A program made the position numbers and the translations under genes. The notes under the pieces were generated by a model. It saw nothing but the letters and a program-made list of their open reading frames with translations. It ran no database searches and had not been told where the DNA came from. A stretch of 17,640 nt of DNA from CAG-791 sp045113775. Lineage in GTDB: Bacteria; Bacillota; Clostridia; Lachnospirales; Lachnospiraceae. The stretch lies in contig JBGUJH010000061.1 in the NCBI GenBank assembly GCA_045113775.1, forward strand, positions 1-17,640, in the 5' to 3' direction. Each line of letters starts with the position of its first letter. Position 1 is the stretch's first letter. Below, in pieces: positions 8,378 through 14,640 of this stretch.

Positions 8378-9904
8378 TTATCTGTTTCTGTTCTTTATAA
8401 ACTCCTGCGTATAGGCAGTGAGAGCTGCCTTCAGTGCAGTTTCGGCTTCCTCATCCAGAGCTCCGGTCTCGCGGATCCTTCTCATAGCGGCTGCGCCGTC
8501 CGGATCATCGTCAAGACGTCTGTAAAGCCCCTGCTCATATTCAGCGATGTCAGTGACCTCAACATCAGTGAGGATGCCCCTGACGACCGCATAGAGGATA
8601 GCGACCTGTTTCTCTACAGGTACCGGCTGCGATTTGTCCTGTTTGAGGACTTCGACGATTCTCTCGCCCTGTGCGAGACGGGCCTTTGTGTCGGCGTCGA
8701 GGTCGGATCCGAACTGGGCAAAACTCTGCAGCTCGCGATACTGGGAATAGATCAGTTTCAGTGTTCCTGCGACCTTCTTCATGGCCTTGATCTGCGCGTT
8801 TCCTCCGACTCGGGAGACCGAGATACCGGGGTTGACCGCCGGCATGATTCCGGAGTGGAAAAGCTCTGTCTCAAGGAAGATCTGGCCGTCAGTGATCGAG
8901 ATTACGTTGGTAGGGATATAAGCGGAAACATCGCCTGCCTGTGTCTCGATGATGGGAAGCGCTGTGAGTGAACCGCCGCCGAGATCTTCGGAGAGTTTGG
9001 CTGCCCTCTCAAGAAGTCTTGAGTGCAGATAGAAAACGTCTCCGGGATACGCTTCACGTCCCGGGGGACGGCGGATCAGCAGGGACAGGGCACGATATGC
9101 CACCGCGTGCTTGGAGAGATCATCGTAGATGATCAGCACGTGTTTGCCCTTGTTCATGAAATACTCGCCCATCGCGCAGCCCGAATAAGGAGCGATGTAC
9201 TGCAGCGGCGAAGGTTCTGAAGCGGACGCCGCAACGACGATGGAATAGTCCATGGCACCGCCGATCTGCAGCTCATTCACAATACCGGCTACTGTAGAAC
9301 GTTTCTGTCCGATCGCCACATAGATACAGATGACATCCTTGCCCTTCTGGTTCAGGATGGTGTCGATCGCGATGGTCGTCTTACCGGTCTGGCGGTCGCC
9401 GATAATCAGCTCACGCTGGCCTCTGCCGATCGGGATCATGGAGTCAATGGCCTTGATTCCGGTCTGAAGCGGCTCCTTAACCGGCTGTCTTTCAATAATT
9501 CCGTGTGCAGGGGACTCCACAGGGCGAAACTCTGTGGTATCAATAGGGCCTGCACCATCGATCGGCTGTCCGATAGCGTTTACAACGCGGCCGATCATAG
9601 CTTCTCCTACGGGAACTGAAACAACGCGGCCGGTCCTCTTGACCGTCTGGCCTTCGCTGATTCCCTTATCTTCGCCGAAAAGGACTACAGAAACACTTGT
9701 CTCCTCAAGGTTCTGCGCCATGCCGAAAGTTCCGTTCTCGAACTCAAGAAGCTCACCCGCCATGCAGTTCACCAGGCCGCTAACCCTGGAGATACCGTCT
9801 CCGACGGTAAGGACCGTTCCGGTCTCATTCTGTATGATCGCATTCTGATAATTCTTGATCTGACTGCGGATCACCTGGGATATCTTCTCTGGTTTTAATT
9901 CCAT
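8378..9904 (-). CDS. atpA: F1Fo ATP synthase alpha subunit
   Basis: 508 residues, full length. Alpha alternates with beta in the F1 head and supplies the arginine finger. Walker A GDRQTGKT is at 169-176 and the finger Arg365 is in SVSRVGGNAQ. The N-terminus (MELKPEKISQVIRSQIKNYQ) carries the helix that binds delta, and TVGDGISRVSGL begins the beta-barrel. The ribosome site AAAGGA is weaker than those of its neighbours. It lies 12 bases after the atpH stop. Confidence 0.98.
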   Translation of the reverse strand: MELKPEKISQVIRSQIKNYQNAIIQNETGTVLTVGDGISRVSGLVNCMAGELLEFENGTFGMAQNLEETSVSVVLFGEDKGISEGQTVKRTGRVVSVPVGEAMIGRVVNAIGQPIDGAGPIDTTEFRPVESPAHGIIERQPVKEPLQTGIKAIDSMIPIGRGQRELIIGDRQTGKTTIAIDTILNQKGKDVICIYVAIGQKRSTVAGIVNELQIGGAMDYSIVVAASASEPSPLQYIAPYSGCAMGEYFMNKGKHVLIIYDDLSKHAVAYRALSLLIRRPPGREAYPGDVFYLHSRLLERAAKLSEDLGGGSLTALPIIETQAGDVSAYIPTNVISITDGQIFLETELFHSGIMPAVNPGISVSRVGGNAQIKAMKKVAGTLKLIYSQYRELQSFAQFGSDLDADTKARLAQGERIVEVLKQDKSQPVPVEKQVAILYAVVRGILTDVEVTDIAEYEQGLYRRLDDDPDGAAAMRRIRETGALDEEAETALKAALTAYTQEFIKNRNR

Positions 9905-9916
9905 TAGTTTTTTCCT

Positions 9917-10456
9917 TTACAATACTGTTTCACTGACCTTTTTGCGAAGGTCGGCAAGCCTGCCCATGACGGTGCCGTCCAGAAGCTTTCCTCCGATCTC
10001 GACCTTGAGACCTCCGAGTACGCCGCTGTCGACTTTCTGTTTGAGAATAATGCTCTTGCCGCTGATCTTTTCCAGCTTGGCTTTCAGAGACTGCGCCTGT
10101 TCATCTGTAAGCTCTACAGCGCTCGTCACCACTGCCTCATCGATCCCGTTATCCCTGTAATAGGAACTGCGGTATGAGCGGCAGCAGGAATTAAAGCCTC
10201 TGAGTAAACTGTTTTCAAGCAGGATCATCAGGAAATTGAGCAGATATGGATGGATCTGGCCCTTAAACGCCTCTTCCACCATTCCCAGGCGTTCTCTTCT
10301 GGGAATTGAGGGTTCAAGAAGAAGGGTGATATAGTCAGGATTCTCCTTGAAGATCGCGTTCACCGCTTCCATCTCATTCATAATTTCCTCAGAGAGACCC
10401 TCCTCCGCGGCAAGATCATACAGGCTCTGCCCGTACAGACTTGTCGGTGTCGTCAT
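9917..10456 (-). CDS. atpH: F1Fo ATP synthase delta subunit
   Basis: 179 residues, usual length. Delta caps F1 and joins it to the b-subunit stalk. The helical N-terminal domain (YGQSLYDLAAEEGLSEEIMN) and the C-terminal signature (VDSGVLGGLKVEIGGKLLDG, residues about 142-161, followed by GRLADLRKKV) are clear. Its ATG overlaps the atpF stop in an ATGA at 10453-10456, so the two are likely translationally coupled. Confidence 0.95.
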   Translation of the reverse strand: MTTPTSLYGQSLYDLAAEEGLSEEIMNEMEAVNAIFKENPDYITLLLEPSIPRRERLGMVEEAFKGQIHPYLLNFLMILLENSLLRGFNSCCRSYRSSYYRDNGIDEAVVTSAVELTDEQAQSLKAKLEKISGKSIILKQKVDSGVLGGLKVEIGGKLLDGTVMGRLADLRKKVSETVL

Positions 10457-10962
10457 GATGCCTCTCCTACATTTTTAATAAATTCATCAATGAGCTTCTT
10501 GTGATCAGCCTCGTTGATCTCTTTCTCAACGACCTTGCCTGCGATATCCATCGCGAGGCCGCCAATCTCGTCCTTGACTTCATTGATAGCTTTTTTCTTC
10601 TCCTGTGCGATATCCGCCTCGGCTTTTCTGCGAATGCCTGCAGCCTGCTCCTGAGCCTGCTTAACAGTCTCATCCGCCCTGATCTGTGCTTCTTTCTGAG
10701 CGCTCTGCACGATCTGTGCAGCTTCTGCTCTCGCGTTAGCGAGACCCTCTTCATACTGAGCCTTCAGACCGTCCGCCTCTTCCTTGGCTTCTCTGGCTTC
10801 CCTGATCTCCTGGTCAGCCAGTTCTCTCCTCTTCTGAAGCACTTCGTTAATAGGCTTGAAAAGGAATTTCTTGATCAGGAACATCTGAATGAACAGGTTA
10901 AGGATCTGCGCGATAAATGTCCAGGGAATGATCGTCACAAGTGCCTGTGTATTACCATCCAT
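10453..10962 (-). CDS. atpF: F1Fo ATP synthase b subunit
   Basis: 169 residues. The b subunit forms the outer stalk as a homodimer. One membrane helix near the N-terminus (about 11-29, WTFIAQILNLFIQMFLI), then KPI and a long charged coiled coil of Ala, Glu, Lys and Arg to about residue 150, ending in the delta-binding tail (LIDEFIKNVGEAS). AAGGAGG lies just upstream of the ATG. The gap to atpE holds a hairpin described separately. Confidence 0.95.
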   Translation of the reverse strand: MDGNTQALVTIIPWTFIAQILNLFIQMFLIKKFLFKPINEVLQKRRELADQEIREAREAKEEADGLKAQYEEGLANARAEAAQIVQSAQKEAQIRADETVKQAQEQAAGIRRKAEADIAQEKKKAINEVKDEIGGLAMDIAGKVVEKEINEADHKKLIDEFIKNVGEAS

Positions 10963-10975
10963 TTATGCCTCCTTG

Positions 10976-11020
10976 TGGCTGTGCGGTCCCGTTCGGGACT
11001 GCGACTATCAGTAACAGCCA
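10976..11020 (-). promoter_or_regulatory. Intercistronic hairpin between atpE and atpF
   Basis: A two-storey hairpin fills the 62-base gap. The outer arms TGGCTGT (10976-10982) and ACAGCCA (11014-11020) pair perfectly; inside, 10983-10990 and 10995-11002 pair over loop GTTC with one mismatch. It starts a few bases after the atpE stop and ends just before the atpF ribosome site. There is no U-run, so it is not an ordinary terminator. Likely role, by inference: protecting the atpE message or lowering atpF expression relative to the multi-copy c subunit. Confidence 0.5.
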
Positions 11021-11024
11021 GGAT

Positions 11025-11303
11025 TTATCCAAGATAACCCATGAACATGCCGGGAGCTACAAAGATCAGAAGCAGGCCGGTAACGAAACCGTAAATACCG
11101 GTCGTCTCAGCGATCGCGCAGCCGAGCAGCATTGTGCTTGTGACATCGCCCTTGCATTCAGGCTGGCGTCCGATCGCTTCAAGAGCTTTGGCAACCGCGT
11201 TACCTTCACCGATACCAGGGCCGATACCTGCGATCAGTGCACATCCTGCACCGATTGCGCATCCTGCAAGTGCAATACCTTTAGCGAGAATTGTATAATC
11301 CAT
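11025..11303 (-). CDS. atpE: F1Fo ATP synthase c subunit, Na+-type with two carboxylates
   Basis: 92 residues, two membrane helices joined by the RQPE loop (46-49). The c subunits form the rotor ring that carries ions through the membrane. Helix 1 has GIGPGIGEGNAVAKA with Glu33 where classical Na+ rotors have Gln and H+ rotors usually neither. Helix 2 has AIAETTGIY, giving the ion-binding carboxylate Glu66 with Thr67, Thr68 and Tyr71. Glu plus hydroxyl residues plus Tyr is the known Na+ signature; a second Glu in helix 1 is known from the Fusobacterium nucleatum two-carboxylate rotor. Na+ coupling is therefore predicted. AGGAGGG precedes the ATG. The gene is set off from atpB by 120 bases and from atpF by a hairpin, fitting separate control of this high-copy subunit. 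Confidence 0.96.
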   Translation of the reverse strand: MDYTILAKGIALAGCAIGAGCALIAGIGPGIGEGNAVAKALEAIGRQPECKGDVTSTMLLGCAIAETTGIYGFVTGLLLIFVAPGMFMGYLG

Positions 11304-11423
11304 GATTTCCCTCCTGTGATTGGTTGGTGTATTTTTTCCCGCGTCCGTGACGCGAAGAATTCTGAAATGAATAGATCTGGAAATTCAGAAATAATGTGCC
11401 TTCTGAAAACTCCGTTCGAACCG
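11304..11423 (-). promoter_or_regulatory. atpB-atpE spacer with A-rich leader of atpE
   Basis: This 120-base gap is the longest inside the operon. On minus, a small perfect hairpin (11340-11345 with 11349-11354, CGCGTC/GACGCG) is followed by an A- and C-rich, apparently unstructured run to the strong atpE ribosome site. A weaker 7-bp inverted repeat lies at 11360-11366 and 11384-11390. The arrangement fits enhanced translation of atpE; no internal promoter is convincing. Confidence 0.35.
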
Positions 11424-12188
11424 TCACCCTTCTGCCGCGTTCGCAATGTACATGATCGTCAGCATTGTAAAGATAAATGCCTGCATCACGCCTGAGAACC
11501 AGTCAAAATAGAATGACAATATTGCCGGTATACCTACGCTCAAGATCGGTATATGGCTAAGGAAATCGCCAACAGCACCGGGGATCAGCCCTAATAATGC
11601 GGAAGACGCCACTGCCAGTGCCGCATAGATCAGTCCATTGATAACAACGCCGGACAAAATATTGCCGAAATGACGGCAGGCCATACTGACAGGTGTAGCA
11701 AGTTCTGAAAGAATGTTGAACGGTGTCATGACCGCGATCGGTTCTGTGAACCCCTTCATATATCCCAGAATACCGCCTGCCTTGATCTTTTCTGTCGTGA
11801 TCATGATGAAAACGACGACCGCCCATGCTGCCTCTGTTGAAAGATCTGCTGTCGGACTTCTGAATATTCCGGTCAAACTGATCAGGTTCGACACGACGCT
11901 GGTAGCAAACAGTGCTGCTACGAAAGGAATCAGGCGGTCAAATTTGGTTCCGCCCGTATTATTCCTGACCAGGTTTGTCGCCGAATCTACCATAAGTTCC
12001 GCGATCGCCTGACGCTTGGAGATCTTCTCTACCTTAAGATCCCTTGTCAGGAAAATGCACAATCCGGTTATGATCGCCATTACGACCCAGCTGACCACAA
12101 TAGTCTCAGTCAACAGGAAATCTCCCAGAATGGGGATTCCCGTGTGTATCCGTAAAAATATTCTGGCTCCGGAAATATCAAATTCCAT
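11424..12188 (-). CDS. atpB: F1Fo ATP synthase a subunit
   Basis: 254 residues, a multi-pass membrane protein forming the ion half-channels against the c ring. The essential arginine is Arg172 in TPVSMACRHFGNILSG, where many families have RLFGN. The conserved end is seen in FIFTMLTIMYIANAAEG. TPFNILSELATP precedes the arginine helix. The ATG follows GGAGGTGG. It lies 23 bases downstream of the atpI stop. The ion used cannot be told safely from this subunit alone. Confidence 0.96.
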   Translation of the reverse strand: MEFDISGARIFLRIHTGIPILGDFLLTETIVVSWVVMAIITGLCIFLTRDLKVEKISKRQAIAELMVDSATNLVRNNTGGTKFDRLIPFVAALFATSVVSNLISLTGIFRSPTADLSTEAAWAVVVFIMITTEKIKAGGILGYMKGFTEPIAVMTPFNILSELATPVSMACRHFGNILSGVVINGLIYAALAVASSALLGLIPGAVGDFLSHIPILSVGIPAILSFYFDWFSGVMQAFIFTMLTIMYIANAAEG

Positions 12189-12211
12189 CTCTACACATCC
12201 ACCTCCTTCCT

Positions 12212-12619
12212 TTAATTCTTGACCCCGTTTATGATCCCCCTGCCTTTGATCAGAAGGCTGGGCCAGAGAAGGGGCAGGATTCCGGCCACAGGGTTTATGA
12301 ATTTAAGAACCATGCACAGGACACACCAAATCAGCTGCAGGAACGTCCTGTACCTGTAGCTGACCTGCATAGACCGATATGCCTGGTCATAGTTCTCAAT
12401 TCCGGCCACTTTCTGCACAGTGAGTGCCATTAGAAAAAAATTGCCTACAGCCACTGCACAGCCTCCGACTGCGCCCGCGATCACAGGCAGCCCCATGGGC
12501 ACCTGCTCGGGAAACGCTTTGTTCAGTCCGAAGAATACCAATATCATGATCACGCTCAGGATCACTGATCCCAGCGCCACAAAAATCGTCTCATCCTTTA
12601 CCGCTTTTTGCAGTTTCAA
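12212..12619 (-). CDS. atpI: ATP synthase subunit I-like membrane protein
   Basis: 135 residues with about four hydrophobic helices (near 12-33, 42-67, 91-108 and 110-125). Small membrane proteins in this position are called AtpI; in other bacteria they help assemble the c ring and, with AtpZ, have been linked to Mg2+ uptake. Sequence conservation in the family is low, so the call rests on size, membrane layout and position between atpZ and atpB. It uses a TTG start: AGAGGA lies about 8 bases upstream, and the next ATG would remove half of the first membrane helix. Confidence 0.8.
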   Translation of the reverse strand: MKLQKAVKDETIFVALGSVILSVIMILVFFGLNKAFPEQVPMGLPVIAGAVGGCAVAVGNFFLMALTVQKVAGIENYDQAYRSMQVSYRYRTFLQLIWCVLCMVLKFINPVAGILPLLWPSLLIKGRGIINGVKN

Positions 12620-12643
12620 CTCTCAGTCCTCTTATCTTTACCG

Positions 12644-12659
12644 CCGCCTGCTGAGGCGG
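12644..12659. repeat. Small perfect hairpin between atpZ and atpI
   Basis: CCGCCT (12644-12649) pairs with AGGCGG (12654-12659). No U-run follows on either strand. It lies shortly upstream of the atpI ribosome site. Sixteen of 17 bases match the hairpin at 103-119 in the left repeated element. Confidence 0.4.
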
Positions 12660-12678
12660 ATGACACTCCCTGCATTAT

Positions 12679-12942
12679 TCAGGAATGACTGTTAAAAGCG
12701 GGCGGCTCCTCCTCCGCCTTTTTCTTCTCCTTGGCTATGACGCTCTGCCACAACTTATAGGCAGTCATGAAGGACGCGCCAAGGCCAAAAATAAAGCCCG
12801 GAAAGTAGATCCAAAGTCCGAGCCCCGCTTTGGAAATAAGAAGGTAGCAGATACCCAGGCAGATCAGCACGGGCATTATAAGCGATAATCCCAGCTGTCC
12901 GAGCATGATGAGTCTCTGTGATATAGTAACCCAATCCTTCAT
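12679..12942 (-). CDS. atpZ: AtpZ-like small membrane protein of the ATP synthase operon
   Basis: 87 residues from the ATG at 12940-12942, chosen because AGGAGGGG lies just upstream; the frame is open 25 codons further but that part would include the promoter. Two membrane helices (about 15-36 and 41-64) joined by KAGLGLWIYFPGFIFGLG, then a charged tail (KEKKKAEEEPP). This fits the AtpZ / putative F0F1-ATPase subunit family (PF09527 type), first gene of many Firmicute atp operons. Partner of AtpI; exact role unsettled. Confidence 0.8.
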   Translation of the reverse strand: MKDWVTISQRLIMLGQLGLSLIMPVLICLGICYLLISKAGLGLWIYFPGFIFGLGASFMTAYKLWQSVIAKEKKKAEEEPPAFNSHS

Positions 12943-12967
12943 TATTCCCCTCCTGATAACTAGTTTT

Positions 12968-12996
12968 ATGATACACTTTTTCAAAGCCCATGACAA
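12968..12996 (-). promoter_or_regulatory. Promoter of the ATP synthase operon
   Basis: On minus, TTGTCA (12991-12996) and TATCAT (12968-12973) are exactly 17 bases apart, each one base from consensus. Transcription would start near 12961, about 20 bases before the atpZ ATG, a very short leader. Confidence 0.7.
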
Positions 12997-13009
12997 TTGC
13001 AATTTGTCA
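12991..13009. promoter_or_regulatory. Palindrome over the -35 of the atp promoter (possible operator)
   Basis: TGACAATTGCAATTTGTCA is a near-perfect inverted repeat: TGACAA and TTGTCA arms around a self-complementary TTGCAA, with one extra T. It covers the -35 of the atp promoter and extends upstream, where a DNA-binding regulator would act. No regulator gene is recognisable in the window. Confidence 0.4.
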
Positions 13010-13121
13010 GTATGCATAAATCCATAATAAATGTAAGGGAATGCTGCTTTGTGAGAAATGTGCAGATGCGGCGGCTCTTCGCTTTTTCACGTTCTTCTGC
13101 GTTTTCTTTTGATTATGCGGA

Positions 13122-13130
13122 TGCTATTAT
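13122..13130 (+). promoter_or_regulatory. Possible extended -10 promoter of the 460-residue protein gene
   Basis: TGCTATTAT fits an extended -10 (TGnTATAAT with one change), about 30 bases before the ribosome site. No good -35 is seen (TTTTCT at 13102-13107). The rest of 13010-13121 between the divergent genes shows nothing else. Confidence 0.3.
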
Positions 13131-13162
13131 ATTATTATCTTTTCATTTAGGGAGGAAAAACC

Positions 13163-14545
13163 GTGCCCCGTTCCAATTCCACTCACAGCAGTATTCTTTT
13201 TGAGAAGATCATTGAACATCTTCTCGATGACAATTCCGGCTCAACGCTTCTTGAGCGCTGCATGCAGCCGAATTATAAAGAGGTTTCCAAGATTCCCCTG
13301 CGATATCGCATAATCGCTCTGGGCTTTATCGAAGGGTATGATCTTAATCAGCTCAACGCCAAGCTCGACGAGTGCGGCTGCGCCCGTCTGTACGCACGGA
13401 ATTTCTGGGAAGCGACTCTGATCTACGCGTTTTACAACGGTCTCTCTTACGAAGCGTGGAAACAGCTGGAGTCCAGATGCGAGAGCTACAGGGAGCAGAT
13501 CGCCGAACAGGATTCCGATCTGTCCGACAAGAAGATCACAATGCGTGTTCTGCGAAAATATATAAATGAAAACTCTGAGCTGCGCGGCGGACACATAGTC
13601 ACACGTCATGTTACCCGGATGATGCAGGAGACAATCAGAAACTCTGATGAAGTTGTGTTCCAGGAGTGGCTTGAGCGAAATATCAGTTCATTCAGCAGTG
13701 TCCGTGAAAAGACAAGGTATTATTTCTGTAAATACCTTCTGTACTATCTGGAGTCTATCGAAGAGCAGTTCATCAGAGCCGAGAAGACCGGAAGGGAATA
13801 TGAAGAAACTCTTGACAGAGTATCTGTATTCAAGATCAAAGCCGCGCTCAAACGGGGAAAACTCTCTGAAGAAGAAATGCGGGACAAATTTGAAAATGCA
13901 GCGATCTCACCCGGAGAATTATTTGAGGCGTTCAATTATTTCTATTTTGGCTACGTATCGCTTGACTGGATGCAGGTGCAGTTCGAATACTACGGAAATC
14001 CGGAATCGATCCCTCCGGCCATGAGAAAGAAATTCGCTTCCTCTGCCAGGAAATATGACCGCTCCCTCAAGAATAAGTCAGACGATGAAATCATCGCCTG
14101 GGCTGTAAAGACGATTGAGGAGACTGAGGAGCAGCTCGACAAAGCCTATTCCAAGGACAGCCCCGGCAAGGGGTACCAGAAAGACCGCTCCGGCGAAAAC
14201 GCTGTTCGAAAGTATATAAAGGGTGCCCTAGACCTTGACCGCACTACCCTGATCTGCTTTTTGATCTTCTTCGGGAGCAGCTGCCGGCTCGGTCCCGATC
14301 AGGAGATCACCCGGGAAAGGCTTAATACGATCCTGCGCGAATGCGGTTATACGGCTCTCGATCCTGATGATGATTTTGACGATTTCGTGATTCGTTTCCT
14401 GGGATCCGACGATCCCATGATGACTCTCATGGACGAAGTCAATCAATTTGCCCTTGAAGAGAAGAATTTCCATCTGTACCATTTGTACAGGCTGTCCAAG
14501 AATGCCGACCAGACGTGGTATCAGCTGATGGGCATGGAAGAATAG
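13163..14545 (+). CDS. Helical protein of unknown function with internal repeat
   Basis: 460 residues from a GTG start, supported by GGGAGG seven bases upstream. I do not recognise a named family. It looks soluble and mostly helical, rich in Glu, Lys, Arg and Tyr, with no signal peptide and no clear membrane helix. Two stretches share the spacing L-N-x-x-L-x-E-C-G-x-x-x-L: residues 64-76 (LNAKLDECGCARL) and 387-399 (LNTILRECGYTAL), each preceded by a hydrophobic helix and followed by an aromatic-acidic stretch. Residues 402-407 are very acidic. No HTH, nuclease or catalytic motif is visible. It faces the Ser/Thr kinase gene across a shared terminator, and might be a regulator or substrate of it, but only proximity suggests this. 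Confidence 0.8.
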   Translation: MPRSNSTHSSILFEKIIEHLLDDNSGSTLLERCMQPNYKEVSKIPLRYRIIALGFIEGYDLNQLNAKLDECGCARLYARNFWEATLIYAFYNGLSYEAWKQLESRCESYREQIAEQDSDLSDKKITMRVLRKYINENSELRGGHIVTRHVTRMMQETIRNSDEVVFQEWLERNISSFSSVREKTRYYFCKYLLYYLESIEEQFIRAEKTGREYEETLDRVSVFKIKAALKRGKLSEEEMRDKFENAAISPGELFEAFNYFYFGYVSLDWMQVQFEYYGNPESIPPAMRKKFASSARKYDRSLKNKSDDEIIAWAVKTIEETEEQLDKAYSKDSPGKGYQKDRSGENAVRKYIKGALDLDRTTLICFLIFFGSSCRLGPDQEITRERLNTILRECGYTALDPDDDFDDFVIRFLGSDDPMMTLMDEVNQFALEEKNFHLYHLYRLSKNADQTWYQLMGMEE

Positions 14546-14555
14546 GAAAAAGAAT

Positions 14556-14578
14556 TGAGGCTTGCGGTGCAAGCCTCA
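14556..14578. terminator. First hairpin after the 460-residue protein gene
   Basis: TGAGGCTTGC (14556-14565) pairs perfectly with GCAAGCCTCA (14569-14578) over a 3-base loop. On minus the stem is followed by ATTCTTTTTCC, a fair U-run, so it may back up kinase termination. On plus no U-run follows. Confidence 0.45.
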
Positions 14579-14586
14579 TATGTCTG

Positions 14587-14640
14587 AAAAAAGAATTGTT
14601 TCAGTGTCTGAAATTCACTGAAACAATTCTTCTTTTTCTT
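14587..14640. terminator. Two-way terminator between convergent genes
   Basis: Arms 14591-14606 and 14616-14631 make a perfect 16-bp stem around a 9-base loop. On plus it runs into CTTTTTCTTT; on minus into CTTTTTTC. It should end the plus gene (stop at 14545) and the minus kinase gene. The kinase stop codon (14615-14617) lies at the edge of the loop, so the 3'-end of the kinase gene is part of its own terminator. Confidence 0.85.

Noticed and set aside
7871..8971. 366-codon open frame on plus across atpG and atpA
   Set aside because: Antisense shadow of two certain genes; no family features.
10501..11495. Open frames of 178 and 184 codons on plus across atpF, atpE and the atpB end
   Set aside because: Antisense shadows of conserved genes, with Leu/Ser- or Cys-rich sequence typical of such frames.
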